NCBI GenBank assembly: GCA_048213135.1
Contig: PS015010.1
Location: 248,001-312,000 of the forward strand
DNA from: Reclinomonas americana ATCC 50394
Taxonomy: Eukaryota > Jakobida > Jakobea > Jakobida
Direction of reading: 5' to 3'
Length of the DNA stretch: 64,000 nt
Positions 17,941 through 27,725 of this stretch are shown piece after piece; position 1 is the first letter of the stretch; each line of letters begins with the position of its first letter. The notes under the pieces are model-generated. The model saw only the letters and a list, made by a program, of their open reading frames with translations, was not told the DNA's origin and ran no database searches. Position numbers and translations under genes: made by a program.

Positions 17941-17955
17941 GGTTTACTGATTGTT

Positions 17956-19731
17956 TTATTTGGTTATGCTGGCAGTGGTGCCATTCTTTTCAAATTGCAG
18001 GTAATTCAGGTTGTATCCTCCTTTCGCGGCGAGCACGCGAAGGGTATTCCATCCTTTGCTGAACCTGATGTTCCTGATGGTGCTGGTCTGCCACTGGTAC
18101 CAGCCTCCCGAAACGGGAACGGTGAGTGCAGCGCCTGCGGGCTCATTGTTAAGTATAAGCTGAATTTTGCCTTCTGTGTAACGCGAGGCGGTGCGTACAT
18201 GTACATCGTATATACCTTCCTCGGCCGCGTACAGGCTGTATTGCAGCCATTCGCCATCCTGTATCCAGCCTACGCTGTAGCCATTGGAGATGTCGTCTTT
18301 GGAAGACTCAATATCCACACCGTCGTTGCGGTATTGTCCGCCGGTATTGCCGGGCGTGCGTACCTGGGTAAGCGACCAGTAATCGGCGGAGTCTTTATCG
18401 TGGTAAGCGATACCGCTTCTGCCCATATCGTAATCGGCTGCGTAAATAACAGTGCCGGGTTTTAAGAGGTTGTCGTGGTAAGGTACAACGGCGCTGTTCT
18501 GTACCTGCCTGATCATAGCGTCTGTGACGTCGTGATGTACAATATTGTTGCGGGTGTTACTGTTAACCGCCAGTTCCATCAGCGACCGGAAAGCATAATC
18601 GGCATCGGGCCGCGGCCCTTCGCCTTTCCAGTAAGCGAGAATGGCTTTGTAACCCTCGCTGAGCTTTACCTGTAAAGGATTGTTGTACCCCGCTTTTTTT
18701 AACGGCCACATACACCAGCCTACATTATTTCTTTCAAAAAGACGTACGGCGTCGGTAAACCAGGCATTGGAATTCTCCCCGGTTTCACCCAGCCATAAAG
18801 GAACGTTGTATTTTTCGCGGTACTCAAGAAAGGTTTTGATAGAACCATCATCGTTATTGTTCCAGTATTTATGAAAGCTCACGATCATGTTCTTATCCCA
18901 TAAAGGGAAGATGCCGTTGTAGTTATTGGCCCAGCAATTCCCTTCAATGAAGATGGCGTGTTTTTTATCGATCTTCCTGATCACGGTGGTTATATCCTGC
19001 AATAATTTTTTCAGCGGAATATTTCTTTTTTCTTTAGCGCCATTATTATCGGTAGGATCATCAAATCCCCAGTTGGGTTCATTGATGAGGTCATAACCAC
19101 CGATCCATTCTTTTTTAGCATAACGGGTAACCAGCTGTTTCCACAGCTCGATCGTTTTTTTGCGGTTGGCCTCACTTTGCCACAACGAAGGGGTAGAGGT
19201 GTCCCTGTCGGAGATGGCTACGTCGTTGCCTTGACCGCCTGGTGCGGCGTGAAGGTCGAGTATGAGGTAAATGTGGTTGGACTGGCACCAGCTCAGTAAA
19301 CTGTCGGTAAGTTGAAATCCTTTACTGAGCCAGGTATTTTTTCCTGCAACGGGTTCTTTGTCCACCGGCAGGGTAAATAAGTTATAGTGGAGGGGTAAGC
19401 GAACGGAGTTGAATCCCCAGGCAGCCAGGGAGTCGATATCTGCTTTGGTGCAATGGTTGTTAAGCCAGGCATCATAAAACTGTTGTGTATGGTCGTTGCC
19501 GATGAGTGAAGCGATCTTTTGCCTGATGTCGTACTGCGCCTTTGCAACGCCAATCAGCTGCAGCATATACGGTTCCTGCAACATCCAGCCGCCCAGTCCC
19601 ATGCCCCGCAAAAGAATCTCTTTACCGCTGGCCTCTTCAATACGCCGGCCGTTGGCTTTCAGGTAGTGCTGCTGTGCGTGCAGGCTGGTGCAAAAGAAGA
19701 TGATCAGTATGATTAAATACGGTCTTCGCAT
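17956..19731 (-). CDS. GH5 family glucanase with C-terminal CBM6-like domain
   Basis: 591 residues with signal peptide (YLIILIIFFCTSLHAQ). The GH5 barrel (about 20-390) starts GKEILLRGMGLGGWM, has the acid/base Glu218 in LINEPNW and the nucleophile Glu316 in WLGETGE, with SFHKYWN between. The start resembles the exo-beta-1,3-glucanase-like GH5 branch. Residues about 440-590 form a beta-sandwich with CBM6 marks (AYHDKDSADYW, YSVGWIQDGEWLQYSLYA, and the C-terminal YNLNYLQFEK). First enzyme gene after susD but separated from it by a terminator-like hairpin. Substrate is inferred as beta-glucan. Confidence 0.85.
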   Translation of the reverse strand: MRRPYLIILIIFFCTSLHAQQHYLKANGRRIEEASGKEILLRGMGLGGWMLQEPYMLQLIGVAKAQYDIRQKIASLIGNDHTQQFYDAWLNNHCTKADIDSLAAWGFNSVRLPLHYNLFTLPVDKEPVAGKNTWLSKGFQLTDSLLSWCQSNHIYLILDLHAAPGGQGNDVAISDRDTSTPSLWQSEANRKKTIELWKQLVTRYAKKEWIGGYDLINEPNWGFDDPTDNNGAKEKRNIPLKKLLQDITTVIRKIDKKHAIFIEGNCWANNYNGIFPLWDKNMIVSFHKYWNNNDDGSIKTFLEYREKYNVPLWLGETGENSNAWFTDAVRLFERNNVGWCMWPLKKAGYNNPLQVKLSEGYKAILAYWKGEGPRPDADYAFRSLMELAVNSNTRNNIVHHDVTDAMIRQVQNSAVVPYHDNLLKPGTVIYAADYDMGRSGIAYHDKDSADYWSLTQVRTPGNTGGQYRNDGVDIESSKDDISNGYSVGWIQDGEWLQYSLYAAEEGIYDVHVRTASRYTEGKIQLILNNEPAGAALTVPVSGGWYQWQTSTIRNIRFSKGWNTLRVLAAKGGYNLNYLQFEKNGTTASITK

Positions 19732-19752
19732 ATGGCTGTACTCTCGGTTTTG

Positions 19753-19790
19753 AAAAGGAAAAAAGAGGGCGGATACCCGGTACCCGCCCT
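19753..19790 (-). terminator. Terminator-like hairpin between susD and the enzyme genes (minus strand)
   Basis: AGGGCGG (19766-19772) pairs with CCGCCCT (19784-19790); read on the minus strand the stem is followed by CTTTTTTCCTTTT. It lies between the susD stop (19858) and the GH5 start (19731). A second hairpin-prone stretch (GGGGTTGGGAACAACCC) is at about 19825. Partial termination would make more SusC/SusD than enzymes. Confidence 0.6.
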
Positions 19791-19857
19791 GTATCGTAAA
19801 ACATGAGAAAAACTGATATGAGAGGGGTTGGGAACAACCCTATCACGATTGCGTATA

Positions 19858-21366
19858 TCAGTAACCGTTATTTTGTTTCAGACCACCAGTCTTAACATCA
19901 TAATCAGGAATGGGTAACACTTCATGCTTGCCGGCTGAGAAGCCCAGCGGGGTCAGCTCTGAAGTCATGCCCCAGCGAACCAGGTCCTGGAAACGTACGC
20001 CTTCAAATGCCAGTTCCAGTTGCCTTTCGGTAACGATGGCGGTGAAAAGGGCGGCGCCTGTAGCGGTAACATCGGGCAGGCCACGTTTTTGCCTGATCTG
20101 GTTAATAAAGCCACGGGCCTTGGTTTCGTTGGTTTTGTAATTGGCTTCAGCTGCCATCAGCAATACATCTGAATAACGTATGAGCCTCCAGTTGGTGCCG
20201 TAGTTCAGCTCGCCGATTGGACCACCGGTCTGCGAAGTGAAGGAACCGTATTTACGCTGGAAATAGCCTTCATAGTCATAAGCTGTAGGATTGGTCCAGT
20301 TGCCACCGGCGGCGATGAGTTCGCCCTGTGACATGATGATCTCTTTCCTTCTCTGTACATCACCCGCGGCTATGAAAGCGTCCCAAAGTTTTTTCTTGGG
20401 CAGGTTGAAACCCCATCCTGCGTTCAGGGAATCGCCGGGCGCTTTGGTATAGAAGTCGCCACGCGGGCCCATCAGCTGGATATGGATATTACTTTCAGGA
20501 GCCGCTCCCCAGGGGAAGTTGCCCCAGTCGTAACTGCGGCCGGGTGTATAAGAAATCTCGAAAATGGATTCGCTTCCAAATTCACCCTGCGGTGAGAAAA
20601 TAGAACCGATGGTATTGCCTACGGAATAAGTTCCGGAGTTGATCACGAGATCAAACTGTGTGGCGGCCTCTGTCGTTTTTTGTTCGAACAGGTAGGTCTT
20701 GCCCAGCAACGCCTGCGCAGTTCCCTGAGATACGCGGAAGCGGTCGGCAACGGAATAGGCGGTTTTGTTAGGCAGATCGGGAATGGCTTCGGTCAGATCT
20801 TTTTCGATCTGCGCATACACGGCTGTTTTGGCAGTGCGCCCTGTTGAGGTGTATTGTGTTGGCGGGATATCGTTCAGTATCAGCGGCACATCACCCCATA
20901 GGGTCACGAGTTCGAAATAGTTATACGCCCTCAATACCTTGGCTTCGGCGATCAGTCGTTTGCGCAGGGGTGTACCGGCATCCGATTTATTGATCACTTT
21001 ATTGGCACGGTAAACAGCGAAGTAACACATGCGCCAGGCGTCTTTTACCTTGTCATTAGTCGCATCGAAATTGTAATTGTCGAGTGTCTGGTAACCGGGC
21101 TGATCACCGGCGTCGTTACCGCCTGCATTGCTTTCGTCGCTGAGCAGGGTTTTGATCATATAGATGCTGGCCCAGTTGCTGTTGTAGTGCGCCTGCATCA
21201 TATCATAGATGCCGGTCACGGCCTGGGTTACATCATTATCGGTTTTATAGAAGTCATCTTCCGGGTAGGCGCCGGGAACTTCCTGTGTAAGGAATTTTTT
21301 ACAACCACTTGTAATACCCGCTGCCAGCAGGCAGGCGAGTGATATTTTCAAAAATGTTGTTTTCAT
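19858..21366 (-). CDS. SusD/RagB-family glycan-binding lipoprotein (beta-glucan locus)
   Basis: 502 residues. Lipoprotein signal ends at GITSGCKKFL; the N-terminal SusD domain (LTQEVPGAYPEDDFYKTDND), TPR-like helices (EAKVLRAYNYFELVTLWGDV) and the C-terminal block RQLELAFEGVRFQDLVRWG with YLPIP-like VLPIPDYD are typical. SusD closes as a lid over SusC on the cell surface and helps capture the oligosaccharide. It starts 29 bases after susC. No further surface glycan-binding protein gene follows, which is unusual for such loci. Confidence 0.93.
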   Translation of the reverse strand: MKTTFLKISLACLLAAGITSGCKKFLTQEVPGAYPEDDFYKTDNDVTQAVTGIYDMMQAHYNSNWASIYMIKTLLSDESNAGGNDAGDQPGYQTLDNYNFDATNDKVKDAWRMCYFAVYRANKVINKSDAGTPLRKRLIAEAKVLRAYNYFELVTLWGDVPLILNDIPPTQYTSTGRTAKTAVYAQIEKDLTEAIPDLPNKTAYSVADRFRVSQGTAQALLGKTYLFEQKTTEAATQFDLVINSGTYSVGNTIGSIFSPQGEFGSESIFEISYTPGRSYDWGNFPWGAAPESNIHIQLMGPRGDFYTKAPGDSLNAGWGFNLPKKKLWDAFIAAGDVQRRKEIIMSQGELIAAGGNWTNPTAYDYEGYFQRKYGSFTSQTGGPIGELNYGTNWRLIRYSDVLLMAAEANYKTNETKARGFINQIRQKRGLPDVTATGAALFTAIVTERQLELAFEGVRFQDLVRWGMTSELTPLGFSAGKHEVLPIPDYDVKTGGLKQNNGY

Positions 21367-21395
21367 TTTTATTTGATTTTGCAGTTGACGATGTT

Positions 21396-24300
21396 TTAGA
21401 AAGTGAAGGAAAGGCCGGCCATGGCTTTTCTTGGAATAGGATAACCGCCGCGGTCGATGCCGATGCTGTTACCGCCGTTGCTGCCGCCTTCAGGGTCCAC
21501 ACCTTTGTATTTGGTGAAGGTGAAGTAATCATCGAGCGATACATAGATGCGTGCATTCTTGATCCTGGCCCTGCTCAGTAAACGCTGTGGCAGTGTATAA
21601 CCCAGTTGCAGCTGGCGTATCCTGGCGAATGAACCGTTGAACACCATCAGGTCGCTGTTGTAAGCATACGGGTTGGATGTATTGGCCGCGAACCATTTGT
21701 TGGTGCTGCCTGCGCCTGTCCAGCGATCGTCATAGAAGAAAGTGGGTTTGTTGGCTGTGGAGCGGTCAGTACGGTTGAAGCCCATCAGGATGTCGTTACC
21801 GGCCTGGCCCTGTACGAATACCAGCAGGTCAAATCCTTTGTAAGCAAGGTTCACCCTACCGCCATAAAGGAATTTAGGATGCGGGCTGCCAATGCGGGTC
21901 ATGTCGGCGGGAGATATCTGTTTGTCGCCGTTCACATCCACAACGATAGGTTCGCCGGGCTTGGGGTTGTAACCGGTGATGCCGGTAGACGACAGGTAAG
22001 AGTTGATCTCGGCCTGTGTCTGGAAGATACCCTGTGTTTTGTAACCATTGAAATACCAGAGCGGGTTACCCACCTGCATGGCGGTAGCGCTCCAGCCTGT
22101 TCCTATGCCTGCTCCAAAAAGGATGGGCGTGTTCGGATCAAGATAGGTCACGGTGTTTTTAAGTGTTGAGAAGTTGAAACCTATTTCATAAGTCAGCGCG
22201 CTGCTGTTTTTAGGCCTGTTGCGGTAGCTGATGTCAAATTCAAAACCTTTGTTCTCTACATTACCTGCATTCACGGTGCGCAGTATGTTACCAGCGAATA
22301 AGGGTGCTACACCACCGGTGAGCAGGTCCTTTGTTTTTTCTGGTAGTAATCCATGGTTACATTGAGGCGGTTATCGAGGAAGCCCAGGTCAAGACCAATG
22401 TCGAATTGTTCGCCGGTTTCCCAGGTCAGCTGCGGGTAAGCAAGACTGGTGGGTGCTGCGCCAACGAGCAGACCGCCATTGGCATCGGGATAAATAAGAC
22501 CGGCACCAACGGAGTTGAGCCATTCGCCCAGGCCTACGCTTGACAGGCTGCCGTTCTGACCCCAACTGCCGCGGAGTTTACCATAGTTCATGATACGGCT
22601 AACAGCCTGCGGGAAGAAATTTTCTTTGGTAAATACCCAGCCTGCGGAGAAGGCAGGGAAGGTACCCCACTGGTAAGTAGGTGCAAAGAGAGAAGAGCCA
22701 TCCCTTCTTAAAGAAGCATTGAAGAGGTATTTGCCTTTGTAGTCATAAGACAGCCTGCCGTAGAAAGATGCCTGTGTTTTATCGAAGGCGATACTGCCGA
22801 TACGATCGGTGGCATCAGGCACGTAATCGGCATAAGAGAATTTATCTTCTTCTTTGAACAGCCCGGAGTAGCTGCCACCGATATGCTGTTCGTGTGTTTT
22901 TTGAGCGGATACACCGGCCAGCAGGCTGGCAGTGTGGTTGCCGAACTTACGCTGGTAGGTAGCGAAGTTCTCCCATTGCCAGGTAAACCAGTTGTTGCTG
23001 TAATCGTACCCGTTGGCAACGGTGTTCTGGCTTTCGTCGGAGAACCAGAAAGTAGGCGTCCAGCCGTGACCCACCTGGAAGGCGGCGTCTATGCCAAACC
23101 GTGAGGTGAACTTGAATCCTTTGATGGGCTCAATATCCACGAATACGTTACCCAGTATTTTGTTCTGAACGTTTTCGCCATGTGCCATATCGATACGTGC
23201 CAGCGGGTTACCATATTCACCTTTCAGGTAATTGGAAATACCGTACAGGTTGCCATTAGCGTCATAGCGCAGTGGTTTGCCGGCTGCGATGGCGTTCTGC
23301 ACATGCGTGGGCAGCGCCGATCCCTGCGGATAGATGGTTGGTGTTACGGGATCCATTACCAGCGCACTGGCCAGTATGGAACCGAATTCGTTGTTATCGG
23401 AAATAGCCTGCCTCCTGTGGTGGGAGTAGGTGAGCCTGTTGCCCACGGTGAGCCAGGGTTTGATGTGGTGATCGCTGTTGAAACGGGCGGTATACCTGCG
23501 GAAGCGGGATTTGTCGCCACCTACAATACCATCCTGTGTAAAGATATTGCCGCTTACCAGGTAAGTAGACTTGTCATTACCACCGCTGAAACTCAGTGTA
23601 TGGTGCTGCTGCATGGCATTTTGAAGGGTAGCATCAAGCCAGTCGGTGCCCTCGCCAATATTGGCCACATCGGCAGGCGTTGGTCGTCCGGGTACATTGG
23701 CTTCTTCCAGGTATTTCTGATACTGCTGGGCATTCATCATTTTAACGAAACCGTCTTTTACCGATTGCTGGCCGTACTGAACGGAGTAAGTAATATCGGA
23801 AGAGTTGCGTTTACCCGTTTTAGTGGTGATGATGATAACGCCATTGGAACCTTCAGAACCGTAAATAGCGGCAGAGGCACCATCTTTCAGTATTTCGATG
23901 GAAGCGATGTCGGAAGGATCCAGGGATTCGATACCTCCGGCTTTCAGCCCGTCTATAATATATAAGGGTTCTGAACTGCGGTTAGAGGCGGTACCGCGAA
24001 TGCGTATGCTGAGGCCCGCGCCCGGCTGACCGGATGTAGGCACTACCTGTACGCCGGCAGCTCTTCCCTGCAGGGCCTGGTCGATACGGGTGCTGGACAC
24101 CGTTGCCAGTTGTTCTGCTTTGATTGAGGAAATGGCTCCTGTTACCAGGGCTTTCTTTTGCTGGCCATAACCGAGTACTACAATTTCATTGAGGGTACCG
24201 GTACTGCCGTTGAGGGAAAAATTGATTACACCGGATTGGGATACGGTAGCTTCTTCCGTTTGCATGCCGGTAAAACTGATCACCAGTACGGAGCCCTTCT

Positions 24301-24499
24301 GCGGAACGGAAATGGTATACACACCATTTTTGTCGGTGGTAGTGGCCGTGGTCGTTCCTTTTACGGTAACGGTGGCGCCTGCCATAGGTTCGTTATTGAG
24401 GCGGGTGGTGACCTTGCCGGTTACGGAAAGGTTTTGTGCAATAGATTGACCAATGAGGAAGATGGTCAAACACACACTTAAAAGTGCAGTTTTTTTCAT
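21396..24499 (-). pseudogene. SusC/RagA-family TonB-dependent transporter, frameshifted (beta-glucan locus)
   Basis: Two reading frames together make one normal SusC of about 1034 residues. Start ATG at 24499 with a signal peptide; a CarboxypepD_reg-like N-terminal domain (LSVTGKVTTRLNNEPMAGAT), the plug (ALVTGAISSIKAEQL, IRIRGTASNRSSEPLYIIDG, GVIIITTKTG) and most of the barrel run to about codon 720. Then the first frame ends soon after YYQKK, while the second frame goes on without a gap through TKDLLTGGVAPLFAGN to the C-terminal strand ending in SFTF. The break lies in a run of six T on the plus strand (22334-22339); one more base restores the frame. Causes could be a read error, a real mutation, or slippage. 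Confidence 0.88.
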
Positions 24500-24597
24500 A
24501 ATGCAATCGTTTAATGGTTTGGTTAAAGTCCGGGTGGCCATGGGGCCATTAGGCGAAAGTAAAGATAGAGCCAGTGGCAGGCGAAACCTTTTTTTTT

Positions 24598-24673
24598 AAT
24601 ACATCACCACTACATCATTTATTTTTAAAATGTTGATTTTCAATAATAATCGACTACATCATTACTACATCAT
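24598..24673. promoter_or_regulatory. Helically phased ACTACATCAT repeats between susC and its regulator
   Basis: ACTACATCAT occurs exactly at 24609-24618, 24653-24662 and 24664-24673, and with two mismatches (AATACATCAC) at 24598-24607. Start-to-start distances are 11, 44 and 11 bp, all multiples of about one helical turn, giving two pairs. The position between two divergent genes fits an operator for the adjacent LuxR-type sensor. The binding role is inference; the repeats are seen directly. Confidence 0.6.
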
Positions 24674-24722
24674 GTTAAAGAATTGCCAATTTTTGATAGA
24701 ATTTTATTAATAGATTTACAAA

Positions 24723-27611
24723 ATGAAACGGTTGGCTATTGCTATCATTTTTTCCTGTCTTTTTTACGGACTGGGGGCCCAGAATACCATTGGCCTTCCG
24801 CTGATCATTAATTACAGTAAATACGACTTTAAGGCCGGTACGCAGACCTGGGATATTAAGCAGGACAGCAAGGGCATGATGTACTTTGCCAATAACGACG
24901 GGCTGGTGACTTTTGATGGCAAATACTGGAAGCTGTATCCAATTCCCAACAAAACCATCCTCCGTTCACTGGCCATCGATAAAAACGACAGGGTTTATGC
25001 AGGCGCCCAGAATGAACTGGGTTATTTTGCCCCCAATGCCAATGGTACCCTTTCTTATGTCTCCCTGAAAAACCTGATGCCCAAACCGCAGAATGAGTTT
25101 GCCGACATCTGGGACATTGAAATATTCGGAGAGTCGGTTTTCTTCCGGGCTACCGACCGCATCTTCGAACTGCGGAACAATACCATCCAGGTGTATTCCT
25201 CCACCACCGAATGGCGATTTCTTAAAAAGACAGGCGGACGCCTTTTTTCCCAGGACAAAACCAGCGGCTTGCTGGAATACCGCAATAATGGCTGGTACCC
25301 GCTCAATAACCAGAAACTGTTTATCGATAAACTGATATCGGGGATGTCGCCGGTGGGTAACGACAGTATTCTGGTGACCACCCTTAAGGACGGCGTATTC
25401 ATCATGCACAAGGATTCTGTTATTGCCCGGCATACCGATATTGACCCCGAACTGAAAAGCAGCCAGGTATATGTATCGGCCATGATGAACAGCAATGAAT
25501 TTGTAGCAGGCACCACTTCCAAAGGCTGTTTTATACTCAATACCAGTGGTAAGCTGGTGCAGCGCCTTTCCCATACGGAATCACTGCAGAATAATAACGT
25601 ACTCTGTGTTTACCTGGATAAGGATAAGAACCTGTGGGCAGGGCTCGACAACGGGATCAGCTTTATCGCTTATAATTCCGCCATTAAATACATACGTCCC
25701 AATAAGAGTAATGAACTGGCCAGTTATTCGGCACGCATATTTAATAACCAGCTGTATGTGGCCACATCAGACGGTACACATAAAGTAGCGCTTACCGGCG
25801 ACAACCGGGACTTCAGTTTCTGCAAGGGCGACTTTACGCAGATCCACAACAGCACCGGGCAGGTATGGCGGCTTGATGAAGTGAACCAGCAACTGCTGAT
25901 GGGATATAACGATGGCATATTTGTGATCCACAATGATGCTGCTGAACCGCTTGCGCAGGGAACCGGCGCCTGGCTGTTTGTGCCCACCAATTCTGTTTTT
26001 CCGGCTACCGATATTCTTGTGGGTACCTACACCGGTTTGCATATGCTGGGCTTTGCCGGCAACAATTTCAATGATGTGGGTAAGATGGATGGTCTGCCGG
26101 AATCCTTCCGCTTCCTGGCTATGGACAACAACGGCAACGTGTGGTCTTCACACCCGTACAGGGGTGTGTTCAGGATAAAACTGGTGGATAAGAAAAAGTA
26201 CGATGCCCAGTTATACACAGATAAGGACGGGCTGCCCAATTCACTGGGCAACTATGTATACCGTATCAAGAGCCGCGTGGTGTTTGCAACGGAAAAAGGC
26301 GTGTATGAATTTGATGAGGAGAAAAAGCGGTTTATCAAATCGCCTTTCCTGGGACCGGTATTCGGTAACATGGAAGTGCGCTACCTCACCGAAGATGCTG
26401 ATGGCAATATCTGGTTCTGCTCCGGTAAACAACTGGGCGTGGTTAACTTTAGCAGGCCGTCGGGTAATAAATCGTATACCATTACTTATTTCCCCGAAGT
26501 AACCGGGCAAATACTCACCGGGTTTGAGAATATCTATCCCTACAACAAAGAAAATATTTTTATCGGTTCCGAAAAAGGTGTTATTCATATCGATTATGCC
26601 AAGTATGTAACCAATAAACTGAAATTGTCGGTATTGCTGGGGCAGGTAAGGGCCATCGGGAAAACCGACAGTACCATATTTGGCGGATACACCGGCGGCG
26701 GAGATCCAAAGAAGCCCTTACGTCTTCCCAACGATTATAATTCTTTTCACTTCGAATACAGTTCGCCTTCTTATGGCTTGCAGAATAATATTGAGTACAG
26801 TTACCAGTTGATCGGGTATGATGAAAAGTGGTCGGCCTGGACAACGAGGACGGAAAAAGATTACACCAACCTGCCGTATGGGAAATATACATTCAGGGTT
26901 AAAGCGCACGATAACCTGGGCAATGAATCGGAACCCATCACGTATACTTTTGTAGTAAAGCCGGCATGGTACAATACAGTATGGGCCTACCTCCTGTACG
27001 TGTTGTTGCTGGCGCTGGGCGTATATGCGGTAAGAAGCTGGCAGAAGAAAAAACTGCATGCCCAGCAGGAACATTTCGATGAAGAACAGAAGCGACTGAA
27101 ATATATTCACCAGTTGGAACTGGAGAAAAATGAGAAAGAGATCATTAAACTGCAGAATGAAAAACTGGCCAACGAGGTAAGGTTCAAAAATAAGGAACTG
27201 GCCGACGCCAGTATGCACCTGGTGGAACGTGGTGATGCATTGGCCAAAATTAAAGATGAGCTGCAGAAACTCTATAAGAATACCGGCAATAACCACGATG
27301 TAAAAAAAGTAATGCAACTGCTCAATGATGCGGAGCGCAACAATGCCAACTGGGAACAGTTTGCTTCGCATTTTGATGAAGTAAACAATGATTTCCTCAA
27401 GAAACTGAAATCCCGTTTTCCTACTTTGTCCAATACGGACCTTAAAGTGTGTGCCTACCTGCAGTTGAACCTTTCCTCCAAGGAAATTGCACAATTGATG
27501 AATATCTCTGTCAGGGGTGTGGAAATCAGCCGTTACCGCCTTCGTAAAAAACTGCAGTTGCCCACTGAGCAAACCCTTAACGATTTCCTTAACAGCATTT
27601 CCGGTGACTGA
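24723..27611 (+). CDS. Membrane-bound sensor regulator: beta-propeller, Y_Y_Y domain, LuxR-type HTH
   Basis: 962 residues. Signal peptide (AIIFSCLFYGLGAQ); about 20-690 are propeller repeats of the two-component-regulator type (WDIKQDSKGMMYFANNDG, LAMDNNGNVWSSHPYRGVFR, LTEDADGNIWFCSGKQLG); about 690-760 a Y_Y_Y domain (YSYQLIGYDEKW, LPYGKYTFRVKA); one membrane helix (WAYLLYVLLLALGVYAV); a long coiled coil; and a C-terminal LuxR-like HTH (LSSKEIAQLMNISVRGVEIS). It has no kinase or receiver domain, so it would carry a periplasmic glycan signal straight to DNA. It is divergent from susC and most likely its activator. ATG at 24723 follows the repeat region by 49 bases. Confidence 0.88.
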   Translation: MKRLAIAIIFSCLFYGLGAQNTIGLPLIINYSKYDFKAGTQTWDIKQDSKGMMYFANNDGLVTFDGKYWKLYPIPNKTILRSLAIDKNDRVYAGAQNELGYFAPNANGTLSYVSLKNLMPKPQNEFADIWDIEIFGESVFFRATDRIFELRNNTIQVYSSTTEWRFLKKTGGRLFSQDKTSGLLEYRNNGWYPLNNQKLFIDKLISGMSPVGNDSILVTTLKDGVFIMHKDSVIARHTDIDPELKSSQVYVSAMMNSNEFVAGTTSKGCFILNTSGKLVQRLSHTESLQNNNVLCVYLDKDKNLWAGLDNGISFIAYNSAIKYIRPNKSNELASYSARIFNNQLYVATSDGTHKVALTGDNRDFSFCKGDFTQIHNSTGQVWRLDEVNQQLLMGYNDGIFVIHNDAAEPLAQGTGAWLFVPTNSVFPATDILVGTYTGLHMLGFAGNNFNDVGKMDGLPESFRFLAMDNNGNVWSSHPYRGVFRIKLVDKKKYDAQLYTDKDGLPNSLGNYVYRIKSRVVFATEKGVYEFDEEKKRFIKSPFLGPVFGNMEVRYLTEDADGNIWFCSGKQLGVVNFSRPSGNKSYTITYFPEVTGQILTGFENIYPYNKENIFIGSEKGVIHIDYAKYVTNKLKLSVLLGQVRAIGKTDSTIFGGYTGGGDPKKPLRLPNDYNSFHFEYSSPSYGLQNNIEYSYQLIGYDEKWSAWTTRTEKDYTNLPYGKYTFRVKAHDNLGNESEPITYTFVVKPAWYNTVWAYLLYVLLLALGVYAVRSWQKKKLHAQQEHFDEEQKRLKYIHQLELEKNEKEIIKLQNEKLANEVRFKNKELADASMHLVERGDALAKIKDELQKLYKNTGNNHDVKKVMQLLNDAERNNANWEQFASHFDEVNNDFLKKLKSRFPTLSNTDLKVCAYLQLNLSSKEIAQLMNISVRGVEISRYRLRKKLQLPTEQTLNDFLNSISGD

Positions 27612-27725
27612 TTTGTTAAAATGGGGTATACGGCCTGTTAAATATTAGTCTATTTAACCAGTAGGCTGATATTTTGCAGTAGTTTAGCGGACGAAAGCTT
27701 CTTTAACATTTGAAAATCGCCAACT

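Noticed and set aside
23180-23965. A 261-codon plus-strand frame inside susC
   Set aside because: Antisense shadow of the SusC plug and barrel.
24598-24673. CRISPR-like repeats
   Set aside because: Ten-base repeats at 11- and 44-bp distances with no equal spacers and no cas genes; more like operator sites.
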